This document shows, piece after piece, positions 21,795 to 30,639 of a stretch of DNA of 64,000 bases; the stretch's first letter is position 1; each line of letters starts with the position of its first letter. The notes beneath the pieces were generated by a model that did not search any database, had not been told where the DNA came from, and saw nothing but the letters and a program-made list of their open reading frames with translations. Source of the DNA: Planctomycetota bacterium (GTDB lineage Bacteria > Planctomycetota > UBA1135 > GCA-002686595); contig JAPLOF010000058.1 of NCBI GenBank assembly GCA_026692665.1, forward strand, positions 169,296 to 233,295. The letters are read 5' to 3'. A program made the translations under genes and the position numbers.

Positions 21795-23837
21795 TCAGGT
21801 CTCCGGGTCGCCGGCGACGTCTTCCTCGGCGTGGACCTTCGCCCCGTCGAGCCCGTACTTGTCGAGCTTGCGCTGCAGCGCGAACCGGCTGATCCCGAGC
21901 TCCGCCGCCGCGCGGCTCTTGTTCCCGCCGGCCGCGACCAGCGCGGCCTCGATCGAGCGCTTCTCGAGGTCGGCCACGGCCGAGCGGATGTCCACCGCGG
22001 ACTCGAGGCTGCCCCCGGAGGTCGCGACGCGCAGGCCGCGGCGCTCGAGCACGGAGGCCGACAGGTGCTCGAGGCGCACTTCGCCCTGCGAGAGGACGAC
22101 GATCCGGCGCATCTCGTTCTCGAGCTCGCGCACGTTGCCCGGCCAGTCGTGCGCCGCGAGCGCGGCCACCACTTCGTGCGGCAGGAACGGGACCACCTTG
22201 CCCGCCTCGCGGGCCGCCCGCGCCAGAAGGTGCTCGGCGAGCAGCGGGATGTCCTCGCGGCGTTCGCGCAGCGCGGGCAGAGGCACGCTCAACACGTGGA
22301 TGCGGTAGTACAGGTCCTCGCGGAACGTGCCCTCGCGCACCATCTTCTCGAGGTCGCGGTGGCTCGCGGCGACGAGCCGGACGTTGACGGTCAGCTGCTG
22401 GTCCGATCCGACGGGGCGGAACTCGCCCTCCTGGAGCACGCGCAGCAGCTTCTTCTGCATCTCCGTGCTCATGTCGCCGATCTCGTCCAGGAACAGCGTG
22501 CCGCCGTCCGCCGTCTCGAGCAGACCGCGCTTCTGGCGGTGCGCGCCCGTGAACGCTCCGCGCGCGTGGCCGAAGAGCTCGCTCTCGAGCAGAGAGTCCG
22601 GCAGCGCGGCGCAGTTCTCGCTGACGAAGGGCTTGTCGCGGCGCGGGCCGTTGAAGTGGATCGCGCGCGCGATCAGCTCCTTGCCTGTCCCGCTGTCCCC
22701 CGTGATCAGGACCGGCAGCTCGCTGTCGACGATGCGGTCGAGCTGCTGGAACACCTTGCGCATGGCGTCCGACGCGCCGACGATCGCGGTGTAGTCGAAA
22801 CGGCCCCTTTCCCGGCCCAATTCCGCGCGCACGACGGCCAGTTCGGCGTCCCGGTCGCGCACCTTGCGGCCGAGCAACTCGTTGAGACGCTCGACCTGTC
22901 GCTGCGAGCTCGAGAGCTCGCGGTTCTTGTCGGCCAGGTCCGCGAGCCGCCGCGCGTTGAGCAACGCCAACCCCGCCTGGTTCGCCAGGAGGTCGGCGAA
23001 CTCGAGGTCCTTGCGCGTGAACGCGCCCTCCTGCAGCCGGTTGTCCACGTACAGCACGCCCTCGACGCGCTCCTCGACGCGGATCGGCAGGCACAGCACG
23101 GAGCGCAGGCGCAGGTCCTCCACGCTCTTCATGCCGTCGAAGCGCTCGTCGCGTCCGGCGTCGACCGAGAGGACGGCGCGTCCCTCCTGCCAGACCTTGC
23201 GCGCGATCCCGAGCGAGAGGCGCGTGTGCGGCACCGCGATGTCGGAGCGGTCGAAGCTGCGCGCGACGCGGACGGCGAGTTGCATCGGGTCCGTCGTCAC
23301 GGGCGCGGCGAGGTCGTCGCTCGGGCGCGCGAGCAGCAGGAACCCGCGCTCGGCGCGAAATAGGCGCACAGCCGAGTCCACGACCAGCTTGAGCAGCGCG
23401 TCGCGGTCCGTCTCGCGCAGGAGCTCCTTCGTGATCCGCGCGAAGACGTGCAGTTCGTCGCGCTCGTCCGCGGCGTCGCCCGACAGCGTGCGCAGGCCGG
23501 GCTCCTCACGGTCGATCGGCACCGCCTGCGTCTCGCCGGGCGAGCGGTCCTCCGCGGGCAGCGCCGCGACCTCGATCTTCACCTGCCCGATCTGGATGCG
23601 GTCGCCGACCGCGAGGCGCTTCGTCTGCACGCGCTCGCCGTTGACCTGCGTGCCGTTCGCGGAGCCCAGGTCGGCGAGCCAGGTGCCGCGCTCGTCGTGC
23701 TCGATGCGGCAGTGGTGCCGCGAGACGAGCGAGCTCTTCAGGCAGAGGTCGTTGTCCGGGGTACGCCCGATCGTGATGGCGGCGCGCTCGAAGGCGAGGG
23801 CCGTCTCCCGGCCTTCTTCGTGGACGGTGAGCTTCAT
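21795..23837 (-). CDS. FHA-GAF sigma-54-dependent transcriptional activator
   Basis: The 680-aa regulator has in order: an FHA domain (residues 1-95, with IGRTPDNDL, SRHH and SANGTQVNG), a GAF domain (about 125-300, ending VLYVDN), a coiled linker, an AAA+ core with Walker A GDSGTGKE and the sigma-54-contacting GAFTGA loop, and a C-terminal Fis-type helix-turn-helix (NKSRAAAELGIS). The FHA domain suggests control by Thr phosphorylation, fitting the neighbouring kinase gene. The ATG at 23837 starts exactly at the FHA domain; an upstream in-frame ATG at 23960 would add 41 low-complexity residues. Targets are unknown; no clear sigma-54 promoter was found nearby. Confidence 0.93.
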   Translation of the reverse strand: MKLTVHEEGRETALAFERAAITIGRTPDNDLCLKSSLVSRHHCRIEHDERGTWLADLGSANGTQVNGERVQTKRLAVGDRIQIGQVKIEVAALPAEDRSPGETQAVPIDREEPGLRTLSGDAADERDELHVFARITKELLRETDRDALLKLVVDSAVRLFRAERGFLLLARPSDDLAAPVTTDPMQLAVRVARSFDRSDIAVPHTRLSLGIARKVWQEGRAVLSVDAGRDERFDGMKSVEDLRLRSVLCLPIRVEERVEGVLYVDNRLQEGAFTRKDLEFADLLANQAGLALLNARRLADLADKNRELSSSQRQVERLNELLGRKVRDRDAELAVVRAELGRERGRFDYTAIVGASDAMRKVFQQLDRIVDSELPVLITGDSGTGKELIARAIHFNGPRRDKPFVSENCAALPDSLLESELFGHARGAFTGAHRQKRGLLETADGGTLFLDEIGDMSTEMQKKLLRVLQEGEFRPVGSDQQLTVNVRLVAASHRDLEKMVREGTFREDLYYRIHVLSVPLPALRERREDIPLLAEHLLARAAREAGKVVPFLPHEVVAALAAHDWPGNVRELENEMRRIVVLSQGEVRLEHLSASVLERRGLRVATSGGSLESAVDIRSAVADLEKRSIEAALVAAGGNKSRAAAELGISRFALQRKLDKYGLDGAKVHAEEDVAGDPET

Positions 23838-24192
23838 GCGGCGGGGGGATTGGGGGGCGGCGGCTGACGAGCGATCGCGGTTCGGGGGGAGCGCGTTCTG
23901 CGGACGGGGGGCCGCGGGGACGGCCGGTGTGCCTTCGCGTGCTGTGTGGTTTCGCACCATGCAGCGGGAGCTACCCCAGGAACGAACGAGCGTTTACCGC
24001 ACACTCGACCCCGGCGCGCGGCAATCCACCGGAAGTGGCTGCCAGGAAAAGACTTCCGCCCACACGTCGTCACGTGCGGAAAGGCTCACCCCTCGTCCCG
24101 AGGTGGGGACCGCGGTGCGAGGACGCACGCGAACGGCCCGGCAGGGCCCCGCGCGCCCGCCGCGGGCTCGGCCCCGCGGCCTCGGGTCGAGC
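23838..24192. other. 355-bp intergenic region with two hairpins
   Basis: No convincing gene is seen. The part next to the activator could encode an N-terminal extension of it (to 23960). An interrupted palindrome lies at 24054-24081: TTCCGC and GCGGAA flank ACGT-CGTC-ACGT, a possible regulator site in the activator's upstream region. A GC-only hairpin at 24159-24180 (GCCGCGGG and CCCGCGGC) lies 12 nt beyond the enoyl-CoA hydratase stop and may end that transcript, although no T-run follows. Confidence 0.4.
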
Positions 24193-25014
24193 CTATCCGC
24201 CCGTGAAGCGCGGCTTCCGCTTCTCGGCGAACGCTGCCAGCGCTTCGAGCCGGTCCAAGGTCGGCAGCACGCGCTCGTAGCAGCGCGCCTCGACCTCGAG
24301 CCCCTTCTCGATGGGCAACTCAGAGCCTTGGTCGATCGCGGCCTTGGCTGCCCGGACCGCGACGGGGCCGTTGTCCGCGATCTGGCGCGCGACCTCGAGA
24401 GCCGTCTCGCGCAGCTTCCCGACCGGCGCGATGCGGTTCACGAGCCCGATGCGCTCGGCCTCGACCGCGTCGATCTTGCGCGCGGTCAGGATCAGGTCCT
24501 TCGCGCGCGCCCGGCCGACGAGGCGCGGCAGCCGCTGCGTCCCGCCCGCGCCGGGGATGATCGCGAGGCTCGTCTCGGTCAGGCCGAGCTGCGCGTGGGG
24601 CGCCGCGACGCGCAGGTCGCAGGCGAGGAGCAGCTCGGTTCCGCCACCGAACGCGACCCCGTTGATCACGCCGATCGTCGGCTGCGGCAGCGCCTCGAAG
24701 TCGTCCATGACCGCGCGGATGTTGCGCACGAAGTCGGGGACGCGCTCCTTCGGCATCGTCTTGCGCTCCTTCAGGTCGGCGCCGGCGCAGAAGGCCTTGT
24801 CCCCCGAGCCCGTGATCAGGATCGCGCGGATGGAAAGGTCCTCGCGCAGCTCGGCGCACAGCGTGCGCAGCCGCTTCAGCGTCGGGAACGACAGGCAGTT
24901 CATGACGTCCGGGCGCTGGATCGTGAGCCAGACGACGTCGCCTTCTCGCTCGCACGAGACGAGCTCGGGCTGGTCGGGGACGTCGGGCGGGAACTGCGCG
25001 GCGAGGTTCGTCAT
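24193..25014 (-). CDS. Enoyl-CoA hydratase/isomerase family protein
   Basis: The 273-aa crotonase-fold protein hydrates enoyl-CoA or carries out a related CoA reaction. Oxyanion-hole motifs are present: AFCAGADLKE and NGVAFGGGTELLLACDLR. GLTETSLAIIPGAGGTQRLPRLVG carries the catalytic-glutamate region of the methylglutaconyl-CoA hydratase/enoyl-CoA hydratase group. The start chosen is ATG 25014 (MTNLAAQF); a TACTCT -10-like element at 25022-25027 is 7 nt upstream, so the message may be leaderless, and the longer frame to 25122 is unlikely. It stands alone between divergent or unrelated genes. Confidence 0.92.
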   Translation of the reverse strand: MTNLAAQFPPDVPDQPELVSCEREGDVVWLTIQRPDVMNCLSFPTLKRLRTLCAELREDLSIRAILITGSGDKAFCAGADLKERKTMPKERVPDFVRNIRAVMDDFEALPQPTIGVINGVAFGGGTELLLACDLRVAAPHAQLGLTETSLAIIPGAGGTQRLPRLVGRARAKDLILTARKIDAVEAERIGLVNRIAPVGKLRETALEVARQIADNGPVAVRAAKAAIDQGSELPIEKGLEVEARCYERVLPTLDRLEALAAFAEKRKPRFTGG

Positions 25015-25138
25015 GGACGAGAGAGTAGCGGGCGAGATCGGGCCCGCGCACCTCTCGTTCGCGGCGTGGGGCATGCAGCCCCAATGGCGAGGGGGCGCCG
25101 CTCGCGCGACGTCCCCCGCCATCGACGTTCGCCGTCGT

Positions 25139-27517
25139 TCAGTTCCAGACGATCGAGTAGCCGTTCGTGACGTTGAACGTGGCGCTCGTGCAGAACACGG
25201 CCGAGTTGCGGTACACGACTTGGTAGTGGCGTGTGCCCGGCGCCCCGACCATGCCGGCGACGCTCACCGGCGGATCACCGGCGATGCCTGCTCCGAACGA
25301 CGCGGAACCACCGGACATCAGGCGCGTGCCGAGCCGGATCATCGATGCGCCCAGGCACGAAACGCCGTCGCCGAAGGTCGCCCCTGAAGTCAGGGACGAG
25401 GCCTGCACGAAAGTGCAATAGCTCGGCTGCGGACCGGTCGTCATCCCCGAGGCGTTCAGACGCACGCTGTCGGAGCCGATCGACGGATTGCCCGTCGCCG
25501 TCAGGTGCGCGCCCGCGGGGTTGACCGAGTTCGCGCAACCGTTGCCGACCGCACCGGCGTTGCCGCACGGGCAGTTCGCCGGCGTGCCTTCGCACACGAC
25601 CGTCCCCGTCGGCACGCCGCCGCTGCAGTCCGCGCGCAGCAGCCACACCCCCGGCAGGCCGATCCCGTCCATGTCCGTCGGCGGCAAGCCCGCGGCAGAG
25701 AGGTTCGCCAGGTCGACAGTACCTCCGACCTCGCCGGCGACGAACGCCCGCCCGCCCGAGGCCTGCGACTGGTCGAGCGCGAGCGGGAACCGCCCGGGCC
25801 CGTGCGCAACCGCGACCCCGACGAAGAAGACACCCGACACGGACACCGGCGCACCGAGGGTGGCCGTGATGAAGGTGTTCGTCGCCTCGTTTGCGATCAC
25901 CGACGAGGCGGTCGCGAGCAGCACGAGGTCGTTCGGCAGGCCGTCGTCGTTCGGGTCATCCCAGACGGCGACGGTGAACGGCAGCCCGTTCAGGGCCGGA
26001 TCCGGGAAGGCCGGCGCGCCGAAAGCCGCGGAGATCGAGGCCACGTCCGTCGAGCCGCCGCCGCCGGAGAAGCGCTGCAGCGCGACGATCTGGCCGCCCG
26101 CGGAGAGGCCGATCGAGTTCTCCGCCGTGCCGTCGTCGTACTGACAACCGGTCGGCGGCGCGACGACGTCGATCGTGAACGTCCCGGTCGAGCCCGTCGC
26201 GCCCGGGTAGTTGCCCAGTTGGATCAGGTAGTCCTGACCCGCGACGGCGCTGAAGGAGAGCTGCGACTGAAACCCGCAGGAGTCGTCGTTGCACGCGATC
26301 GCCGCGGCCGCGGGGCAGCCCGAGCCGCCGTACACCGCGACTTTCGAGTCCATGGTCGACTGACCGCACAGCGAAAGCATCGCGGCGCCGCTCGTCGTGG
26401 CGGTCCACCGGTACCAGACGTCGTTCGTGATGCCGGACGTTCCGAAGTAGAGGCACCCGGCTTCCGACTGGCCTTCGGTCCCCGTCGTCGCCGCCGTGTT
26501 GTCGAACGGGAACGTGCCCGCGCCCGAGATCGGCGTCGGCGTCGCGCAGCTGTCCGGGTCGACGATTCCGATCGTGAACGTGCCCGCGCCCCCCGCCGCG
26601 CCCGGATAGTTGCCGACTTGCAGGCTGTAGACCTGGCCCGCGACACACGCGAACGCGAGCTCCGACTGAAGCCCGCACGTGTCGTCGTTGCACGCCAGCG
26701 CCGGGCCGGCGGGACAGCCAGATCCGGCGTAGGCGGCGACCTTGGTGTCCGTCGCGGTGCCGCCGCAGAAGCTGACCGTCGCCGCGCCGGTGTTCGGCGC
26801 GGTCCACGCGAACCAGACGTCGTTGTCGATCGCACTTTGGCCGAAGGCGAGACACAGGGGCTCGGTCTGGCCCTGCGTCCCCGTCGTCGCACTCGCGGTC
26901 GAGAACGGGTACGAGCCCGTGCCGCCGATCGCGATCGGCGTGCCGCATTCGTCGTTCGCCGGCGGACCGGCGACCGCGATCGAGAACGTGCCCGAGTACG
27001 TCGTCGCTGCGCTGAACGCACCGAATTGGAGGAAGTAGCTCGTGCCGGCGAGGGCGCTGAACGCGACCTGCGACTGCAGCCCGCAGAAGTCGTCGTTGCA
27101 CGCGACGGCCGCTCCGCTCGGGCAGCTGCCCGCCGGCGCACCGTCCGCCCAGACCGTCAGCACGGTGTCTACCGTCGTGCCGCCGCACGTGTTGATCGTC
27201 GCGACACCTGTGCTGGTCGCCGTCCAGTAGAACCAGACGTCGCGCTGCGTGTTCACGCAGCTCGCGGCGTCGGGCGAGCCATTCGTCGCGCCGACCGTGG
27301 TCACCGCGAAGACTCCAGCCCCGGCGATCGCGTTCGCGGCCGCGGCGTTCGCGCAGTCGTCGCTGCCTCCGACAGCGAGGAGTCCCGAGGTCGGCGGACC
27401 CATCGGCGGCACGTCTTTGGTCGGAGCGGTCTTCGCTCGCGCGGTGTACTGGGCGTCGGCGTTCGTCGCGGCGAGCGAGATCGCGAGACAGAAGGACAGG
27501 TAGGGAAGTGATCTCAT
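25139..27517 (-). CDS. Secreted repeat protein with PPC-like modules
   Basis: The 792-aa secreted protein has a signal peptide (residues 1-24, cut after NADAQ). Three modules of about 125-130 residues follow, each with a DVWF-x-W strand, a late CP-x-(8)-CNDD-x-CG-x-QS stretch and Y-x-x-Q-x-G, resembling pre-peptidase C-terminal (PPC) beta-sandwiches. The middle region (about 500-610) is another beta-rich domain. The last 150 residues, starting CPCGNAG and ending YSIVWN, form a Cys-containing domain that I associate with surface proteins of deep planctomycete lineages, perhaps for sorting or adhesion. No enzymatic motif is visible. The start at 27517 is chosen for the signal peptide. Confidence 0.85.
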   Translation of the reverse strand: MRSLPYLSFCLAISLAATNADAQYTARAKTAPTKDVPPMGPPTSGLLAVGGSDDCANAAAANAIAGAGVFAVTTVGATNGSPDAASCVNTQRDVWFYWTATSTGVATINTCGGTTVDTVLTVWADGAPAGSCPSGAAVACNDDFCGLQSQVAFSALAGTSYFLQFGAFSAATTYSGTFSIAVAGPPANDECGTPIAIGGTGSYPFSTASATTGTQGQTEPLCLAFGQSAIDNDVWFAWTAPNTGAATVSFCGGTATDTKVAAYAGSGCPAGPALACNDDTCGLQSELAFACVAGQVYSLQVGNYPGAAGGAGTFTIGIVDPDSCATPTPISGAGTFPFDNTAATTGTEGQSEAGCLYFGTSGITNDVWYRWTATTSGAAMLSLCGQSTMDSKVAVYGGSGCPAAAAIACNDDSCGFQSQLSFSAVAGQDYLIQLGNYPGATGSTGTFTIDVVAPPTGCQYDDGTAENSIGLSAGGQIVALQRFSGGGGSTDVASISAAFGAPAFPDPALNGLPFTVAVWDDPNDDGLPNDLVLLATASSVIANEATNTFITATLGAPVSVSGVFFVGVAVAHGPGRFPLALDQSQASGGRAFVAGEVGGTVDLANLSAAGLPPTDMDGIGLPGVWLLRADCSGGVPTGTVVCEGTPANCPCGNAGAVGNGCANSVNPAGAHLTATGNPSIGSDSVRLNASGMTTGPQPSYCTFVQASSLTSGATFGDGVSCLGASMIRLGTRLMSGGSASFGAGIAGDPPVSVAGMVGAPGTRHYQVVYRNSAVFCTSATFNVTNGYSIVWN
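26150..27370 (-). repeat. Three tandem intragenic repeats of about 400 bp
   Basis: The PPC-like modules of the secreted protein are visible at the DNA level: the stretch GTCGTCGTTGCACGC recurs near 26285, 26680 and 27090, a period of about 400 bp. Copies are clearly diverged, so recent slippage is not indicated. Confidence 0.7.
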
Positions 27518-27797
27518 GGGAAGGATCCGGGTGGACCTGCGCGCGGGGCGGGGAGGCGCTCGAGGGCGGAAGTGCCCGTGAAGCGGAGGGCAATGCCGTC
27601 GCACGGCGGGCGTGGGGAGATCCCCAGGCCCGACGATAGCGACACTCGCCGACCTGGTTACTCAGGCCACCCGCGATTGCTCCCGCTCCCCGGCGAGGGT
27701 CTGCGGATGTCCCCTGCGAGCGGCCCGGAACGGTGCTGTCCCGGGTCGGACCGCGCGCGGCGGCGCCCAGGGGAGTTGCTAGGCTCCCGCGACGAGC

Positions 27798-29603
27798 ATG
27801 AGGACCGAGCAACGGCCGTATGGGACCTCGCGCGAGCCGTGGATCGCGCTCGCCTGCGGCCTCCTCGTCCTGATCCCCTACGCGCTCGTGCATCTGCGCT
27901 GGCTGCCGGGACCGGACGGACTCGTCGGTCACGACTGGAGCTACGTGCTGCCGCGGCTGCTCGCCGGCGCGTACTGGATCGAGCAGAACGGCCCGCTCGA
28001 GGTGCCCTGGTTCACGCCGGCCTTCAACGGCGGCACGCCGTTCTTCGCGCACCCGGCCAACGCGTACGCGTCGGTGCTGCAGCTTCTCGTTCAGTTCGTG
28101 GGGCCGATCGCGGCCGCGCAGGCCGTGCTCGTCGGCGGCGCGGCGGTCGGTTACGTCGGGACGTGGCTGCTCGCGCGACGCGCGCTGGGCGCGAGCAACG
28201 CGGCGTCGATCCTCGCCGCGACGATCTTCGCCTGGAGCGGATTCCACGCGACGCGCATGCTCGTCGGACACGCGGGCTTCCATTCGTCGGTGCTCGTGCC
28301 GCTCGCGGCGTACTGGATCCTGCGGCCGGTGGATCCCGCGCGACGGACACTCCAACTCGCGCGCGACGGCGCGCTGGCGGGACTCGTCGTCGCGTACATG
28401 CTGCTCTCGGGCAACGTGTACGGCCTGCCGCCGGCGGTGCTCGCGGTCACGGCGCTGGCGTGCGTCCATGCGCTGCGCAGCGGGAGCGCGCGCGACGCGG
28501 CGTGGCGCGCGGCGATCGCGCTCGCGGCGGGACTCCTGATGTGCGGCGCGAAGTTGTGGGCCGGCTTCGCATTCCTGGGTAACGCGCCGCGCACGGGCTA
28601 TCCGTTGCCGGGTTTCGACGGGATCGTGACCGGAATCGTCGGGGTGGCGCGCTGTCTCTTCCTCCGGGTGCCGGTGAACGGAGCCGACGCGGGCGTCGTG
28701 AACTCGCGCTACGCGCTGGGCGGGCACGAGCTCGACTTCGGCGTCACGTGGATCCCGGTCGTGCTCTTCGTGCTGTGGAGCGCGCACGGATCCGCGCCGT
28801 GGCGAGAACGCGCGCGGGCGCTGCGCAAGAGGCCGATCGCGGCCGCGCTGTGCGCGCTCGTCCTGGCGGTCCCCTTCGCCGTCAACGTGCACGGCGAGAG
28901 CTGGACCGCGTTCCTGAAGTCGCTGCCCGTCCTGTCCTCGTCGAGCAACCTGCTGCGCTGGCTGTGGACGTACGTCCCGCTCGCGGCGATCGCGGCGGCG
29001 CTCGCATCGGACGGGATCCGAGCTTCCGAGCGTCGGCGCGCTTGGCTCGCCGCGGTCGCGTGCGCGGCGGTGGTCCTGCTGAGCGCGCTCGCCGATCCCG
29101 GCGCGCGCATCGAGCGCGTGTACGACCCCGCGCGCATCGAGTCGGCCGCTCGCGCCCTGCGCGGCGGAGCCGACGTCGTGCCGATCCGGCGCAACAATGT
29201 GGTCTGGAACGAGCGCGGAGAACCGACGCGTCCCATCGGTCGCGACGACCTGCTCGCCGCGGGCGCGTCGCAGCTCCTCGCCTACGAGCCGCTCTTCGGC
29301 TACGACCTCGAGTGGTTCCCCATGGGGACGCTGCATCCGGGCGACCCGTTCGAGGCGACCGGCGACGAGCTGAACTTCAAGGACCCGGCGAGCTTCGTGT
29401 TCCCCGCGCGGAACGGGGGCAAGGCCGGGTCGCACTTCCGGCGCGACGACCGGGAGCGGCTGGCGGCGTTCCTCGACTACCGCGCGATCGAGTGGTCGAA
29501 ACCGCCGCTTTTCCCGCTCGTTTCCGTGGTCGGCCCGCTCACGCTGGTCACGGTCCTCCTCGCGATCGCCTTGATCCCGCTCCGGTGGCGAAAGCGCGGA
29601 TAG
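27798..29603 (+). CDS. Polytopic membrane protein, YfhO/GT-C-like
   Basis: The 601-aa integral membrane protein has about 11-12 hydrophobic segments and a large loop after the first helix containing GHDWSYVLPR and ALVHLRW. This layout, with a C-terminal soluble part before a last helix, resembles YfhO-type and GT-C glycosyltransferase membrane proteins that use lipid-linked sugars. The facing heptosyltransferase-like genes make an envelope-glycan role plausible but unproven. A TAGGCT -10-like element at 27780-27785 is 12 nt from the ATG. Its 3' end overlaps the convergent GT9 gene by 56 nt. Confidence 0.7.
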   Translation: MRTEQRPYGTSREPWIALACGLLVLIPYALVHLRWLPGPDGLVGHDWSYVLPRLLAGAYWIEQNGPLEVPWFTPAFNGGTPFFAHPANAYASVLQLLVQFVGPIAAAQAVLVGGAAVGYVGTWLLARRALGASNAASILAATIFAWSGFHATRMLVGHAGFHSSVLVPLAAYWILRPVDPARRTLQLARDGALAGLVVAYMLLSGNVYGLPPAVLAVTALACVHALRSGSARDAAWRAAIALAAGLLMCGAKLWAGFAFLGNAPRTGYPLPGFDGIVTGIVGVARCLFLRVPVNGADAGVVNSRYALGGHELDFGVTWIPVVLFVLWSAHGSAPWRERARALRKRPIAAALCALVLAVPFAVNVHGESWTAFLKSLPVLSSSSNLLRWLWTYVPLAAIAAALASDGIRASERRRAWLAAVACAAVVLLSALADPGARIERVYDPARIESAARALRGGADVVPIRRNNVVWNERGEPTRPIGRDDLLAAGASQLLAYEPLFGYDLEWFPMGTLHPGDPFEATGDELNFKDPASFVFPARNGGKAGSHFRRDDRERLAAFLDYRAIEWSKPPLFPLVSVVGPLTLVTVLLAIALIPLRWRKRG

Positions 29604-30639
29604 CGTTCGCGTCGATCGACCGCATGCAGAGCCGTTCGCGCTCGCCGGAGTTCGGACACACCTCGCGGTGGCACGGTCCGCATTCGACCTCGGCGCGCAG
29701 GATCGAGACGTCGGTCCCGTGCTCGGCCGTGTGGCGCGGATCCGTGGGGCCGCACACGACGATCGTGGGCTTCGCGAGCGCCTGCGCGAGGTGACGCGGA
29801 CCGCTGTCGGCCGTGATGCACCCGGTCGAGAGCGCGAGCAGCGCCAGCAGATCGGGGAGCGGCGGCGGCGGATCGTCGAGGAGCACGGCGCGTGATCTCG
29901 AGAGCCGTGCGAGCGTCGCGCGCGCGTTCGCCTCCTCGCCGGGGCCGCAGGCGAGCACCAGCGGGAGCGCGCTCGACCGGGCGATGCGCGCCAGCAGGTC
30001 GGGATCGGCCGCTTTCGCGGAACCAGGCCGCGCGCCGGCGTTCACGAGCACGAACGGCGACCGCGGATCGACGCCGCGCGCGCGCAGTCGGTCTTCCGCG
30101 CGCACGAGCGCCGCGGCCTCGGGCTCGAGGCGCGGCGCGCGGTCGCGGACGTCGAGCCCCGCCAGCGCGACGAGCTCGACGCACGCCGCCGCGAAGGGGC
30201 GCGGCAGCCGGCGCCCGCCACGGCCGTGGATGCCGAGCCCGAGCGGGATCGCGCCACGCTCCAGCGCGGGGCGCACGGCCGAGGTCAGGAGCACCGAGCG
30301 GCCGCCGCTCGACCACCCGATCCGCTCGGGAATTCCAGCGCGCAGCGCGCCCCAGGCGGAACGCCACGAGCCGTCCAGGAGCAGCGCGACGTCGTGAGCG
30401 CGCCACGATGCCGTGTCGGGCGCGGCGCCGCGCGCGATGGGCAGCCGCCGCACGCCCTCGAAACGCCCGTCGAGCAGCGCCAGGAAGGGCGCCGGCGCGG
30501 CGATCGTCAGGCGATCGGCGCGGCGATCCGCGGTCCAGCGCGCGCACAGGGCGCGCAGCACGGGCTCGCAGGCGACGAAGTCGCCCAACCACGAAGGTGC
30601 TCGGATCAGCACGCGCGTCGGAGGGACCAGGATCCTCAC
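29548..30639 (-). CDS. Glycosyltransferase family 9 (heptosyltransferase-like) protein
   Basis: The 363-aa ADP-heptose:LPS heptosyltransferase-like protein has the N-terminal VLIRAPSWLGDFVACEPVLRAL motif and the C-terminal donor-site TADSGPRHLAQAL plus VVCGPTDPRHTAEHG. A Cys-rich segment (CGPCHREVCP) precedes the end, a feature of this GT9 subgroup. The start is GTG at 30639 overlapping the upstream stop (GTGA). It is the third gene of the minus-strand run after the WaaP-like kinase and another GT9 gene, so it probably acts in LPS core assembly. Confidence 0.88.
   Translation of the reverse strand: MRILVPPTRVLIRAPSWLGDFVACEPVLRALCARWTADRRADRLTIAAPAPFLALLDGRFEGVRRLPIARGAAPDTASWRAHDVALLLDGSWRSAWGALRAGIPERIGWSSGGRSVLLTSAVRPALERGAIPLGLGIHGRGGRRLPRPFAAACVELVALAGLDVRDRAPRLEPEAAALVRAEDRLRARGVDPRSPFVLVNAGARPGSAKAADPDLLARIARSSALPLVLACGPGEEANARATLARLSRSRAVLLDDPPPPLPDLLALLALSTGCITADSGPRHLAQALAKPTIVVCGPTDPRHTAEHGTDVSILRAEVECGPCHREVCPNSGERERLCMRSIDANAIRAFATGAGSRRSRGGP

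Noticed and set aside
25015..25122. N-terminal extension of the enoyl-CoA hydratase
   Set aside because: The -10-like element at 25022-25027 and the family N-terminus favour ATG 25014.
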